Part shown: positions 34,201 to 46,700 of the stretch, piece by piece
How positions within the stretch are numbered: the first letter of the stretch is position 1
Layout: every line of letters begins with the position of its first letter
Source of the DNA: Bugulina stolonifera
Lineage: Eukaryota; Bryozoa; Gymnolaemata; Cheilostomatida; Bugulidae
Direction of reading: 5' to 3'
DNA: 64,000 nucleotides
NCBI GenBank assembly: GCA_935421135.1
Contig: OW285192.1
Span: forward strand, 1,903,501 to 1,967,500
Notes under the pieces: model-generated
What the model was told of the DNA's origin: nothing
Databases searched by the model: none
Seen by the model: only the letters and a program-made list of their open reading frames with translations
Position numbers and translations under genes: made by a program

Positions 34201-34759
34201 TTGTTGGTAGGTCCAGTATCTTATCGTTCCACGCTGCATAACACAGCTTTATTTTTTCTTTTAAACACCCATACATGCATTGTGCTTTATTTTGTTCTAC
34301 ATGTAAATGTAGCCTGAAGGGAAAAACACAGGAGTGTTCTAGAACCGCATGTAGCATTATACATGTACATATCCAGGGTTATCAATCTAGGCACCAATAT
34401 TGCACCAATAGGTGAGTGCGTTGAAATGCTACCCCAAAACACCCCTTTATTCAACAAAAGTTATTTGGACCACTGTAGTGGAGACAACTGTACAAGTGCA
34501 TAGTGTGACATAGTAGTAGCCATATTTAAACCACTCTTTAAACCAGCACTCTAACATAGTGATTGGGATCGCAATATAAACTTCATATTTTGCTACATCT
34601 AGCATTATTCAACTAACACTTTTTAGTATCTACTAGCGTTATTTTACCATCTCTGTAGAAGGCTCTACAGACGTCTTTGCTACATCCTCAGCTAAGTTTT
34701 CTTCGTTCACAGCTTTTTTTTGAATAACATGCAGTGAAGACTCGTTTCTGAACTTCAGA
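31251..34759 (-). CDS. Gene B cytoplasmic-tail exons and stop
   Basis: Exons 34759-34648, 33142-33038 and 31664-31251 continue the frame after the membrane span and end at TGA 31253-31251. The tail, about 211 residues from these exons, is Ser/Thr/Lys/Glu-rich, with hardly any aromatic residues and a single Tyr (ARYGTK), no ITAM, kinase or TIR signature, and a basic end (KKFKKGVKKVQ). It is probably disordered; any adaptor is unknown. The last exon is the largest of the gene, as is usual for terminal exons. A (TACATG)n-type tract stops 7 bases before the acceptor of the middle exon. Confidence 0.8.
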
Positions 34760-37700
34760 CTAATGAATAAACAGAATAATCAATGATGAAATCTGTATGT
34801 ACTACATATTATTATAGTACTCGAGAACTGGATGCTTATAACTAATGTTTAACTCTTGGTTCTGGACAATATTCAACGATCGTTCTTTAGACCACTGTGA
34901 ATTGAAAATTTTCCAAAGAACCAACTTGGCAAGAGAACTATAATACCAGCTGTACTGAACTGTAATACTGAAGCACCTTGCAAATATGAATTGACTTGGA
35001 AATACACTGTGCCAAATAACCACCCTATATATGTGCACAAGCAATCAAAGCACCCACCCAGTATAATAAAAAACATCCCAACAGCCATAAACAAACGGCT
35101 GTCAGAACTATCATCAGATGAAGTTACATTTTACAAGGCTACACCAGTATACCAAGAAGCATTGAGAAAAAGCGGATATGACTACCAGCTAAAGTTGACA
35201 CCACAAGCACCTAGTACAAAACCTACCACAAGAAAGCGAGACAGAAATATCACTTGGTTCAACCCTCCATACAGCAAAAACGTTAAGACAAACATTGGAA
35301 AAGCTTTCTTTAACATAATTAGTAAACTTTTCCCTAAATCAAATACACTCAACAAAATCATCAACAAACATACAGTGAAACTAAGTTTCTGCTGTATGGG
35401 AAATGTAAGAAAGACCATCACATCTAACAACAGAAAGAAGCTAAACCCAATACCAAACAACATCCCAGCTATTTATGGATGCAACTGCAGAGTTAAGGAT
35501 AATTGCCCATTAGAAGGTAATTGTTTAGCACCTAGCATAATTTACCAAGCTACAGTATCAGCACCCAATGCCAACATACCAGACCAAACTTACATAGGAC
35601 TGACAGAAAACACTTTCAAGAAGCGCATGTACAACCACAAATCTTCATTTAATAATAAAACCAAAGGGCTAGCACAGAGCTAAGTAAATACATGTACGTC
35701 TGGGAACTGAAGGAACAGCATTTAAACTTCAACATCAGGTGGAAAATAATAACACATGCACAGGCCTATAACAACTCTTCCAAAAATTGCCACCTATGTG
35801 TGACTGAGAAATATTTTATTTTACCAGGGCTCTCAACTACTCGGATTAAATCCAAATTGTTTGGATTTGTCCTTCCCTTTTGGGCATTCGGACGGATTTC
35901 CATATCTTCCACTCACTGTTCGGATTTTGCTATTGTGTTAGGATTTGTTACTAGTAGCAAAGAGAGTACTCCCTTTGCTAGTAGGCAAACTAGCACCAAA
36001 GCCATACACAAACAAAGTCTGTCCAATGGTATCTATAGGAGGTTGAGAGGTCGCTAACCTAGTCAATTTAATATTTGAATCAAATGGATGTCTAAAGTAT
36101 TTTCCAATCTGATATTAATAGGTTTTACAAAATAACACATAAGAGATATGTGATTGTATACGTTGCAAATATCTTTGTGTTAGAAAGTTCCAAGTACTAC
36201 TGTTTACCCACAAATATATAACATTTTAGATATTGACAAAAAAACAAGGGAGACAAGTTAAAACATCTCAAACAATTTGCATACACTGTGTACCCACCTC
36301 ATTTGTTCCACTTCCACTTGGAGCCACACATATATAGGCTATATCTGTATTTTGTTTAAATCTGTATTATGGCGTCATATAGTTACCTGTTATTGTATAT
36401 ATACACAACATTTTCCACTATCTCCACCACCTACATCTACTCTGTACATGTATATAGTATATACTGTATGCCCGCCCTATTTGCATCTTTGTTTGTTCTA
36501 CCAAATAAATACACACAAGTTGCACGTTCCAACCTCTACCAAGCACAGCACATTTTAAGTAAAATATGACTAGAATTGCATGAAATGGTGCCATTTTAGA
36601 TGGCACGGTTAAAAAATTTTCAAACGCGGGAGGGCGCTCGCCGCCCCTCCCAGGCAGCCCGCTTCACAGGCTGGCGGGGCCTCTGGCCCCGCAGTGGCAT
36701 CTTTTTCTTCAATTCAACGTTTTATTAGGATTTTTCACTTTATCAAGTTGAGAGCCCTGATTTTACGCAAACCACGCATGGCCACACTAAATAAACGAAA
36801 GAGCTCCTATCCACGTGCAGACACTCTAGAAAACACATGCTCAACTATGAAATCACTTGATACACCAAGATTAGTCCTAATCTCTTTAGCTACATGTATA
36901 TAGCAGTAAATAAACGAAAGAGCTCCTATCCAGGTGCAGACACTCTAGAAAACACATGCTCAACTATGAAATCACTTGATACACCAAGATTAGTCCTAAT
37001 CTCTTTAGCTACATGTATATAGCAGTAAGCCAAACAATCGCTACATATAAAACACCATGACCAAGTCCTTGTCCATTAGTAGTTAATTATGTCTCTTTTG
37101 TCTGATGATTGCTATATATTTCATTCTAGTATATAGCATGAAACTAATAGTAATAAAAGAGATAAAACAGTGAGATTCTACCAAATATTCATTATAAATT
37201 ATGCATTTCTTGTATATGGCCTACTTGAGAGGTCGGCCCTCGTACCTTTTCCCACCATCTTGTTGTGCAATATACTAGGATAATACTCTATCTTCTATTT
37301 AATGCATTTTTTTACCAGAAGCCCGATAGTACATGTATATAAAGCATGTGCGTTTTAGTTGTGAATCATTTAGTGCTTTGACTCCTATAAAGACACATCT
37401 ACATGTACGTATAATACAGGACTACCCAGGGTCTTCTATCATAGCTAAGCTACATAATATAGCTCCAGCTCTGGGTCCCATTGAACCTTAAAGCCCAAAC
37501 TTTCTGACTAAGATAGAACATCCTCATTCAAGATTTAACCTAAGCATTGACTCAGACTCTATGGGTTGTACATGAAGCTCAGTTCAATACAAGCACGGTT
37601 CATTCTTTACGTAATTGGAATTCTATGCTCTAGGCTCTTCCCACACCCTACCATCGTACTCATGTGTTCAAAACATTCAAACTATCACAACATATAAACA

Positions 37701-40700
37701 ACTTTAACTTCATTAGAAAAGCTACTTGATGGAGCACATTACTAGGGATGACTATCCAACCAACCAAGCACAAGCTAGATTGAAATAAGATTACAACAAT
37801 ACACAATAATAAAAGCGAAGCTTTTCTCATAATATGTGCTCATCTACAAAATTTCTTTTGCACGACTTAACAAAATATTGACCTTATTATGGTTGTAGCT
37901 GTAGTTACTTACACAATACCATGAATAAACTGGTTTTTGTAAGATTTGAACACTCCATAAGCTAAAGACACAATAATTGTAGTAGCAAATGCTGTCATAA
38001 GCCATCCCCACCAAGGTATCAGATCTAGAAAAAAATGACATAATAGTAACTTAATATTTACGTACAAAGGACTGTATTGCAAGTATTTAGATGTTTAGCT
38101 AATAAGTACCCACGCAGTAACTTGAAGTTTCGCTCAACTTCAGCTGCTTCCAGAGACTCAAAACCTGTACATCTGCCAGACACATTATTAACTCTTGACT
38201 CATCAAAGCATCTACAGGATCCAATGTCTAGTCTTTGATGTTCCTCAAGATTAGCATTTTTCTCAACACAAATAGTTTCTCCAGTCTCATCCGTCACCCA
38301 GATACAATCCAACTGATTTCTGCATTTCACTGAAACAATTCGCAAATAAATTATGCTAACTAACACCACAACCAGCAAGTACTGCTCAGCAAGATTGCTG
38401 TATGCCCCTTAAGATTATGTGGACAAAATACTAATGCAACATTATTATACAGACAGATTGCCATGCAAATAATCCTTCACAATTACATGTAACCTTGTCA
38501 TGCGAACTAACCTTCTCCAGGAATGCAGTGCTGGGTACGTTCACCACCAGTTGTGTCATTAACAGAAGTAAGAACTGTACCATCTGGACAATAACAAAAA
38601 CCAAGTGGGTGGCAGACACTGGATCTTATTGTGCTATCACACAGAGTATCGTTTTCCACACATATCACTTTTGTTGTTACTTGCTCCGTTGCAAAAGTGT
38701 TTTCTAAAATATACTACAACGCATATTAACTAATACAATTAGAATTAAGAAGGTGAAATTTCATTAGCGTTTTGTCCATTCTGAGCACCAACTCTTTAAG
38801 TGAAGGGCTACATGTACATAACCTCACGCTTTTCCACCACTATAAGAATCTACCCTGTATAACTATATAATCATTATTAGTAAACTTACCTACACAGGCG
38901 TACCCATTAACCCTGTCCTTCCTGCAAGTCAACCATTTGTACAAGCAGGGATTTGGATTGCATTCATCTGTAAGAAAACGTAAAGATTAAAGTCAATTAG
39001 GCGCTGAGTGAAGAGTCTCACCAGATCTACTTGCCATCAAATATCTAATTGTTGAAGTCACTCAGGTTCCAGCCATGTTATTGTACAAAGAAAACTCTTC
39101 ACTGTTGACCAAATACCCACTCAGGTTTATGTGCTCAAGACAGCTAAATCCAAAATGTTTGATGTTTTAATGCTGACTAACTCATTTATACACACTATCA
39201 TTTTATCGAAAACATAAAATAAACTTTTTTTCATTAAATAATGTATTAAACTACTCATTTACCCACAACAGAGCAGGTGGCTCCAGTATATCCAGACGGA
39301 CAGATACAAGATGGTGGATCTGTATCACCACTACATGTGCCTCCGTGTAGACACTGAAGTCTTCCATCACCACAGAGCTCTTCTGCTTCTTCACATCTAT
39401 CTCCAGTATATCCAACAGCACTGGTGCAGTCACAGGAAATGATGTCATCAGATATGCATGTGCCACCATGTTGGCATGCTTGATAGACTGGAATATAGAT
39501 GAACATGTACATGAACACATGGTGACATAGACTACTAACTATAATTATATATAGACCTAACAGAGCACCACATTCCTTATACACTAGGTGAGTGACAAGC
39601 ATGTCTATTTACGTTTCAAAGTTTTATGATGCTTGTATCTCAATACAACATGTACGTGTATGTGCACGGCGTAAAATTGTTGGGCCTCCACATTCTACAT
39701 GTATAACGTGAGGATGAGAATCGATAATAGTGGCACTAGAAAGTTTACTCAATACAGTAACTCATTGTTTAGGTTCCTATCAATTTTCTAAGCAAAAGAT
39801 AAATTGCTATGACCAATAATCTAATGCATCATCGTTTTTCAATCCCATTTTAACCCAGTTTAGTAAACTGGTTGTTTGAACTTGTATTGCCGATGTCTAC
39901 AATTCCAATGAGTGTTGTAGTATATTACAATTCAGCTCCGCGCTAAACTTACCTACACATGGCATAGACATTAGAGTATAAATAAGCTGGTTATATTGGA
40001 TAAGCACACTTACTCTTTTCACAGAAGGTGCATTGCTCCTGTAGACAAAAGGAATTCGAAAACATTCTAGAATTTTCTACAATCAAAAGTAGATATATTA
40101 TACATGTACATTGCATATAGCGCATGTTCATATAAATTTATATACATGTATACAATGTATACAATACTACATTGTAAGTGATAGGAAAAAGCCAATGTTA
40201 TAACTTTAGATAAATATATGAATTGCCTTTGTTTTGCAATAAACTTTCATTTACATGTACATTATGTGACTTAGAAAACAATCAGGGAAAAAACAGAACA
40301 CCAACCATTCCTGTTTTCAGTGTACAACTTACCTAAGCACTTCTCTGTAAAGTTGAGGGTATCACTTCCATACATCAACCAGTCCGATACTAGATTATAG
40401 TCAGATAGTGTCTCATTATATCCTCTATCTAATGTATCAACTATCTTAATATGTACCAGAGATCTTTGTATGAACTGAGAGTAGAGAGCATTGTGTGGTA
40501 TCCATCTCCACTCACAGTATATCGATAGATATTCTAAAACACAATCCGATTTTCTTTTATGAATGAAGGATAACTACTTTACAAGTATTTTCTATTGACT
40601 TTCCCACTTTGACAACTTGGCTACATATATATTTAGTGCTATGTACAGAGATGAGCAAAATTGTTGGGACACTATAATGCAGTAGTCAAATTTCAATAGC

Positions 40701-43700
40701 ACTTTTAGTTTTCCCATTATACAATGTATCAATTGTTGCCCATCAAAGAGCATGAAACTGTACATGGGCTAAACTCACTCACTCTAAGGAACCGATCTAT
40801 GCTATTTCAAATGGGTTATGTCACTTTCAGTAAAGTTACAATACATTATTCACTTTAAATCAAATTTTGTATACACGACCAAAAGTTGCTCACTAAGAGA
40901 TTGTTTTACAAGTATGTACAGTCTTGGACCAATTTCTCTGCTAGCAATGAACTTCAAAAGATTTTTAAACTTCACTCAGAGCATAAGGTATCCAATTGTT
41001 GCACATTTTTCTCCCTTACCATTACTGTTACATGTATTATTATTCCATGGCTGTTGCTATTGCTACTGCTATTACGGTCACCATTTCTATAGCTGTCACT
41101 CTGTCACTGCCTATCGGTACCACTGCCGCGATGGCTATCACTACTGCTATTATGACTGCTATTTTGACTGTTATTGCAACTGCTATGGCTATTGCTACTA
41201 CTACCATTGCTACTGTGAATGTGAATTTTAGATTTTCTAACAGTGACACTCTGTCCATCATGATGTACAGTGTGCATGTATTTTATAGGTCAGTTTTCCC
41301 GATCAGACACATTTAGCTGTATCCACCTTTGCAATGTGATGATCTTCCACACTAATCCGAGCTGTACACATTTAGCTCATAGGAACATACCTGCTACTGT
41401 AGTCTCCTCCAAAGCAAGGTTGATATCTATATAAGCTGTGTGAGTGTAAGTGACCTTGTTTGTAACTGGGTCAGCTGTTCTTACAACGCTGGATGATACA
41501 TTGTTTCTCTCCTCACAGCCAATGTATATCTGGTTAACAAAAGTGCTAGTAAACTAGTCTGGAACTATAATAATACATATACACTTATCTGCACTGACTT
41601 TACACTACTCATGGGGTCTATGCTAAAGTATGTGCCAAGTTATTGCTACATCAGACATATGCCCAGTCAAATAAAACTTAACTATATATTAGCCAGAATA
41701 GATAAACAAACTTGACACGTTGAAATGCAGTACATGTGGAGCAATACTGCTAGTTTTCACACATTTTCTGCTGTTCTTATGTAAGCAAAAAAATCACACA
41801 CAGTTGCAACAAACTTTTATACATGTACAAGAATAAGTACATTCAATACAGCTAACAAATAAACTGCATTGTTAAGAATAGTATACAGCAGGACAACATG
41901 ACTTTTGTAACAACATCCACTTCTTGAACTGTTACAAGTTGATCAGCATTTGTATACTTTTCCTATGAAGTGCATTTTTATACGCATGGATTATATTACA
42001 GTGTATTTAATATCTGGTAGTACAATCCTCACCTTATGGACTGTATTGTTATATACAGGATGAGGTGTTACGATAGAGCAGTTGATAGATACACTGGTGC
42101 CTGCAGTGATTCTAACAGGACTAGAGCTGTTCATTCCAATTACTGTTTGCTCATTGGTTGGAGTAGAGACAGTCAAGAATAATTGTGGAATGTCTAACAA
42201 AATAGAGATTAACGTTTGAGCACATGTTCATACAGTGCAATATGTGTGTGAGCTACTACTAGTCTCTAGCATTGCCTGCTCTGTCACACAGCAAATAGAA
42301 TACAAGAGTGTGCAGTAGAATTTAGTAGTATCCGGATAGTCAGCATTGCTTATGCGGCATGTCTAGTTCTCTTTTTCTGAAAATTTGTGAAACATATATG
42401 TCATGTGTATGTTAGTGGTTGTGGTCTTGTGTGTCCAATTGTGTAACTGTTTGTTTCTTTGTTTTGTACATGTGCACGTACAGGTACACGTACACGTACA
42501 TATATGTCTGTCTGTCTGTGTGTCTTGGCATAAATATAAAAATTTACACGTCTAACCGAGATATGTTCAGTCTCTGAACACGTTGACAAGAAACATAATA
42601 TTTTCTTTAAATTAAAATTTGAAAGCTTCCTTCCATACCTTTCTCCAGAGGAAAAATTATTTCTTTACTTTCAATCAACCTGCCATTGAGGGAAGCGTTA
42701 GCGAGTTTTAGTTGAATATAATTTACTTGCTCATCTAACAACACGTTGGTAGAGGAACGTCCTGTTATTAAAACAAAGTGATTTGCAAGCCATTATTGTG
42801 AGTAGCGAACAACATACATGTATTATCCTGCAAACCATAATCTATCACATGTGTACATATACATGGGTGTTTATGTAATATATAGTAATACTATGACTTT
42901 ACTTGTTACATTCTTTTACCACTCCTAGTATTCTCTTCATGATGGGAAACATAAAATTTTCAGTTTTCTATCATTTCCTTAGATAGTAATGCTAGTTTTG
43001 CTGTATATCATCAAACTGCCTAGTATTGCTACATATCATCAAACTACCTAGTATTGCTGCATATCATCAAACTACCTAGTATTGCTGCATATCATCAAAC
43101 TATTAACTAAAATCAACATCTAGTGTTCCAAGACATGGAAAGGGGAACTGAAAGATGTACAAAAATCTATAATATGCGTTTGACACAGCAAGAATTGGTA
43201 TGATCAGACAAGAGATATTAATACAGATCAGAAGCAGAAAGTCGTTTCAAATGCTACAGGTCAGATGCAACTGTTAACACATCATTCTGCGGTCTCTTAC
43301 CTTGCAAACCACATAAATATTTATATTTACAGTCAGATTTAGTTGAATTGTCTATTGGTTTGGAGCAAATACTTAATGTGTAATTGGTAAAGCATTCTCC
43401 ATTTACTTTCCAAAATGCTCTACTAGTCCAAGGATCTATTTCCAGGTCAACAGTATCTTCTTCTATGAGGTGACAATCTGTTAAATAAGATCCATATTTA
43501 TGTGCAAACCATGAATTGTTCGTCATGATCAGATGAAGCGAGTTTGTTTGATGAAAGTCCAGACTCCATTTAAATATAAGCAGAGGTATGCATGACAAGA
43601 GAGTGATAAAGTGATAGACTCGACACAAATTTTCAAAATTCAATTGTGGAGCACAAAATTTACCATTATTATTATTATTATTTTACTCTCTTCTGGTTTA

Positions 43701-46700
43701 ACAAATTTACTTGTAATAAGAGAATATTATCTGATTATTTTAATTCTACATTCTCTCTACTTACATCTTGTGCAAGGTGGACAAGGAAAACCCCCACAAC
43801 TTACTGCAAGGAAGTGCTGTTCGGTCATAGCTGAAAATACCATAAATAATATGCATGTACTTTAGTTAGGACAGTGTAGCTATCATTTGTTAAGTCACAA
43901 AAGCTCAAGATTATTCAATATAAAATGCAAAGTTTATGTTATATGTTATGTTATTTGCAATAAATTTTCCACCATGCGCAAAGTAATGTACATTAGCGTG
44001 TTAGTTATTGGCAAGTTGGCATGTGGGCAGAGTAGGTTGTATAAGAACAGGAAAAATGATTATGCTCTGGGATGGCGTGGCACCACATGTAGGAACATTG
44101 GAGAAAAAAATTAGCCAATCACAACTAAGATGGTTTGACCTCGTAGAAGAATGATGTGGTATGAACCAGTACAATCTACGAACACACCTATTATTTACAA
44201 TACACTTGAGGAATAAGGAATGTCTAGTGAAGGGGACACTGAAACCTTTTCATCATATGCCCTGTCCTATCCATTAATTTCCATGACAACAAGCACAACC
44301 AAACTAATACCTCACATAGATATCTCACCAACACGTGCGCCGATGTAGCTGTCTATTCTTATATGATCAGTGTTCTTGTGCAGCTGACTTGAAACCCATG
44401 ACTCGTCCTCCTGTTCCACATCTTGAGCTTTGATCTCTTTCTCAACACACCCTTCCTTATAGACCATAACATGGAGCAGAGCTACTTTTAGAGTGTCTGA
44501 TATCTGTGGAGTGAAGAGATCCTGTGGTGATACACTCCAGTTAGCACCACAGTATATGGGAACTGATTCTATAAAGGCATTGATAAATGAAACAATCAAT
44601 TCACATGTATTAGTAGTACTTCAGGCTAGTCTAGGAGACACATAGCCTCGTTTTATTTATGGTACTGAAGTCAGAGCATCTAGAACACTTTGTTACGGTG
44701 CACCTACATGTATGCACGAGTAATACAGACAGTACACTCGGACGTGCTGGTCATGTAAAAACGGGGGATGGTATAAAGATAGTGTTGCCGGCTCAATACT
44801 TGAACCTAACTCAGTGGATGCAAAGTAAAGATGACAATTATAGACCACTATTGTACCTCTTAGCATAATAAGAGTGCACAAAAGCTTTAGAATACAATAT
44901 AAACGTATGCAGAGTACACAAAATGGGATACTAAAAAGGCACAAATGCAAAACCCAGCTAATATTTCATAACTTTATAAAGCACGACTAATATTTTTTAG
45001 AAAACTTTTGTATTAACCAGAAACCTGCAATTCTCTGCTACAAATTTGCTGACATGATGCTTGGCTATATATATTCATTCTTTACTTCAACAGCCACGAA
45101 AAGACAATATTGCAAAAGAATGTATTATTCACTGATCACTGATGAATACAAGAAAAATGCAATTTCTTCATGACATTACACCTCATAGATATAATATAAA
45201 CACTACATAGGACACCCTGTGTTAATGCTCCAATGCTCTTTGTCCCACTAAATTATGGAAAATCCCCACAACGTAACGTAATCTCACCATGATACCTGTA
45301 GCCTGCAATCATGATTCACACTATATATTATAATGGTGTACTGCAGCATAAACTAGCACCACTTTGGTTTAAACCAAGCCCTGCTGCCATAATATCTGTA
45401 TCCTGGCAAATTGATGTCTGCATAGCACATTACCACATAACAAGCTATCAAATGGTACTAAACACTACATATTTACCCTATCTAAAAGGGCTAAAAAGTG
45501 CTAATGCAAACCTACTACATGCATGTTTCAATAGAGCACTGCACAGTAATTAGGCTGCTTTAATTATAAAACTGTTTCCAAAGTCCTGTGTTTTGACATA
45601 TTAATGTTCTGCAAATTTATTACCATGAAAAAATCTGTCAAGTGAGGCTAATGTTCATTGCCACCTCCCCAAAAGTAATTAATTTGTTCAAATATTTAAA
45701 ATTATATTTGTGCTAAGTATAAAAGTTGGAGCTGCATGTTGTTTTGCCAATAGCTAAACATGTGCTGACCATGTAAAGTATATCTAAGCGTCACACGGAT
45801 AATTACAGACCTATCAAGTGAGGATAAAAGTATTATAATTATTTTTAAAAGCAATAATAATGCTGTGCATGCACGTGTGAGTAACATAGCTTAGTTTATT
45901 GACACTGCATTATAATAAAATATTGTGGCATGATTTGAACATGTCATATCAGCCCATGGATATAAAATAACACTGCCCATGCTCACAGCAGGCAGCCTTA
46001 CGGTGTGTAGATACTCCATACTCCAGTGATGGTTCACTTTGCATTTAGCTTTTACACATGCATGACATGCATGCATTAGAAAGTTTGTTAGGTCTTGGGA
46101 GACTGTAGGATTTGCTAGATTTTGAACCATGGATAAGCAAGATTATGAGTCAGCATCAACATCTACTACAAAGGTAATAACATTTAAAACTTGGAAATCA
46201 CCTGCAATGCTGTAATGCAACCCCAACCCTATTGTCACTGAACTCTGCCAGGTTGCTGAGAAATCTATAAGACCGATATTGCAAGCTGAAGGAATGTGTA
46301 AGCTAGTACATAAGAAAACTGCTATCAGAACGCTCTCCTATGCTGCCACATTAACATTCCCTAGCTACTTTCATGTGCTAGCCATAGCACCTCTGTTATA
46401 AAAACAGTTATCAGCAGGTACTGCACTATTCGCATACATCATGAAACATCTGAAGTAGGCGATAAAGGAAACCTGCGACAGAAGCTGAGTAGAATAATTT
46501 TGTACAACAACATTTAGAAAGGGTAACCTTCACCTACACTACCAGCTTTATAATTATTTTTATAATCAAATTGTTGGAGAAACTAATAACTACATTGCTG
46601 GAGAACATAAACATTGTTTTGCAATTATCTGTGGCACTTACATTTGTAGATATACTGTAACATGGTCAGCACATGCTTAGCTATTGACAAAACAACATGC

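Noticed and set aside
37913..38041. Alternative frame of the transmembrane exon with a Met start
   Set aside because: It is not hydrophobic enough and breaks the phase chain; the frame reached through the GTGGGT donor at 38114 gives a clean membrane helix.
40655..41010. Tc1-like MITE with GAGCAAAATTGTTGGGACA end
   Set aside because: The suggested partner end near 41000 matches too poorly and no TA-bounded structure could be fixed.
40996..41316. Hydrophobic Ala/Ile/Thr membrane protein
   Set aside because: Product of a trinucleotide-period tract; open on both strands with the same composition bias.
43005..43104. CRISPR-like array
   Set aside because: Units are contiguous 28 bp repeats without spacers, in an intron of a eukaryotic gene.
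45311..45553. 80-codon gene, because the same protein occurs twice
   Set aside because: Both occurrences are in the inverted arms of one transposon; the identity follows from the repeat.
46130..46170. Start of a transposase gene in the 45184-47250 element
   Set aside because: A short frame (MDKQDYESASTSTTK) followed by a possible donor site has no continuation with any transposase motif.
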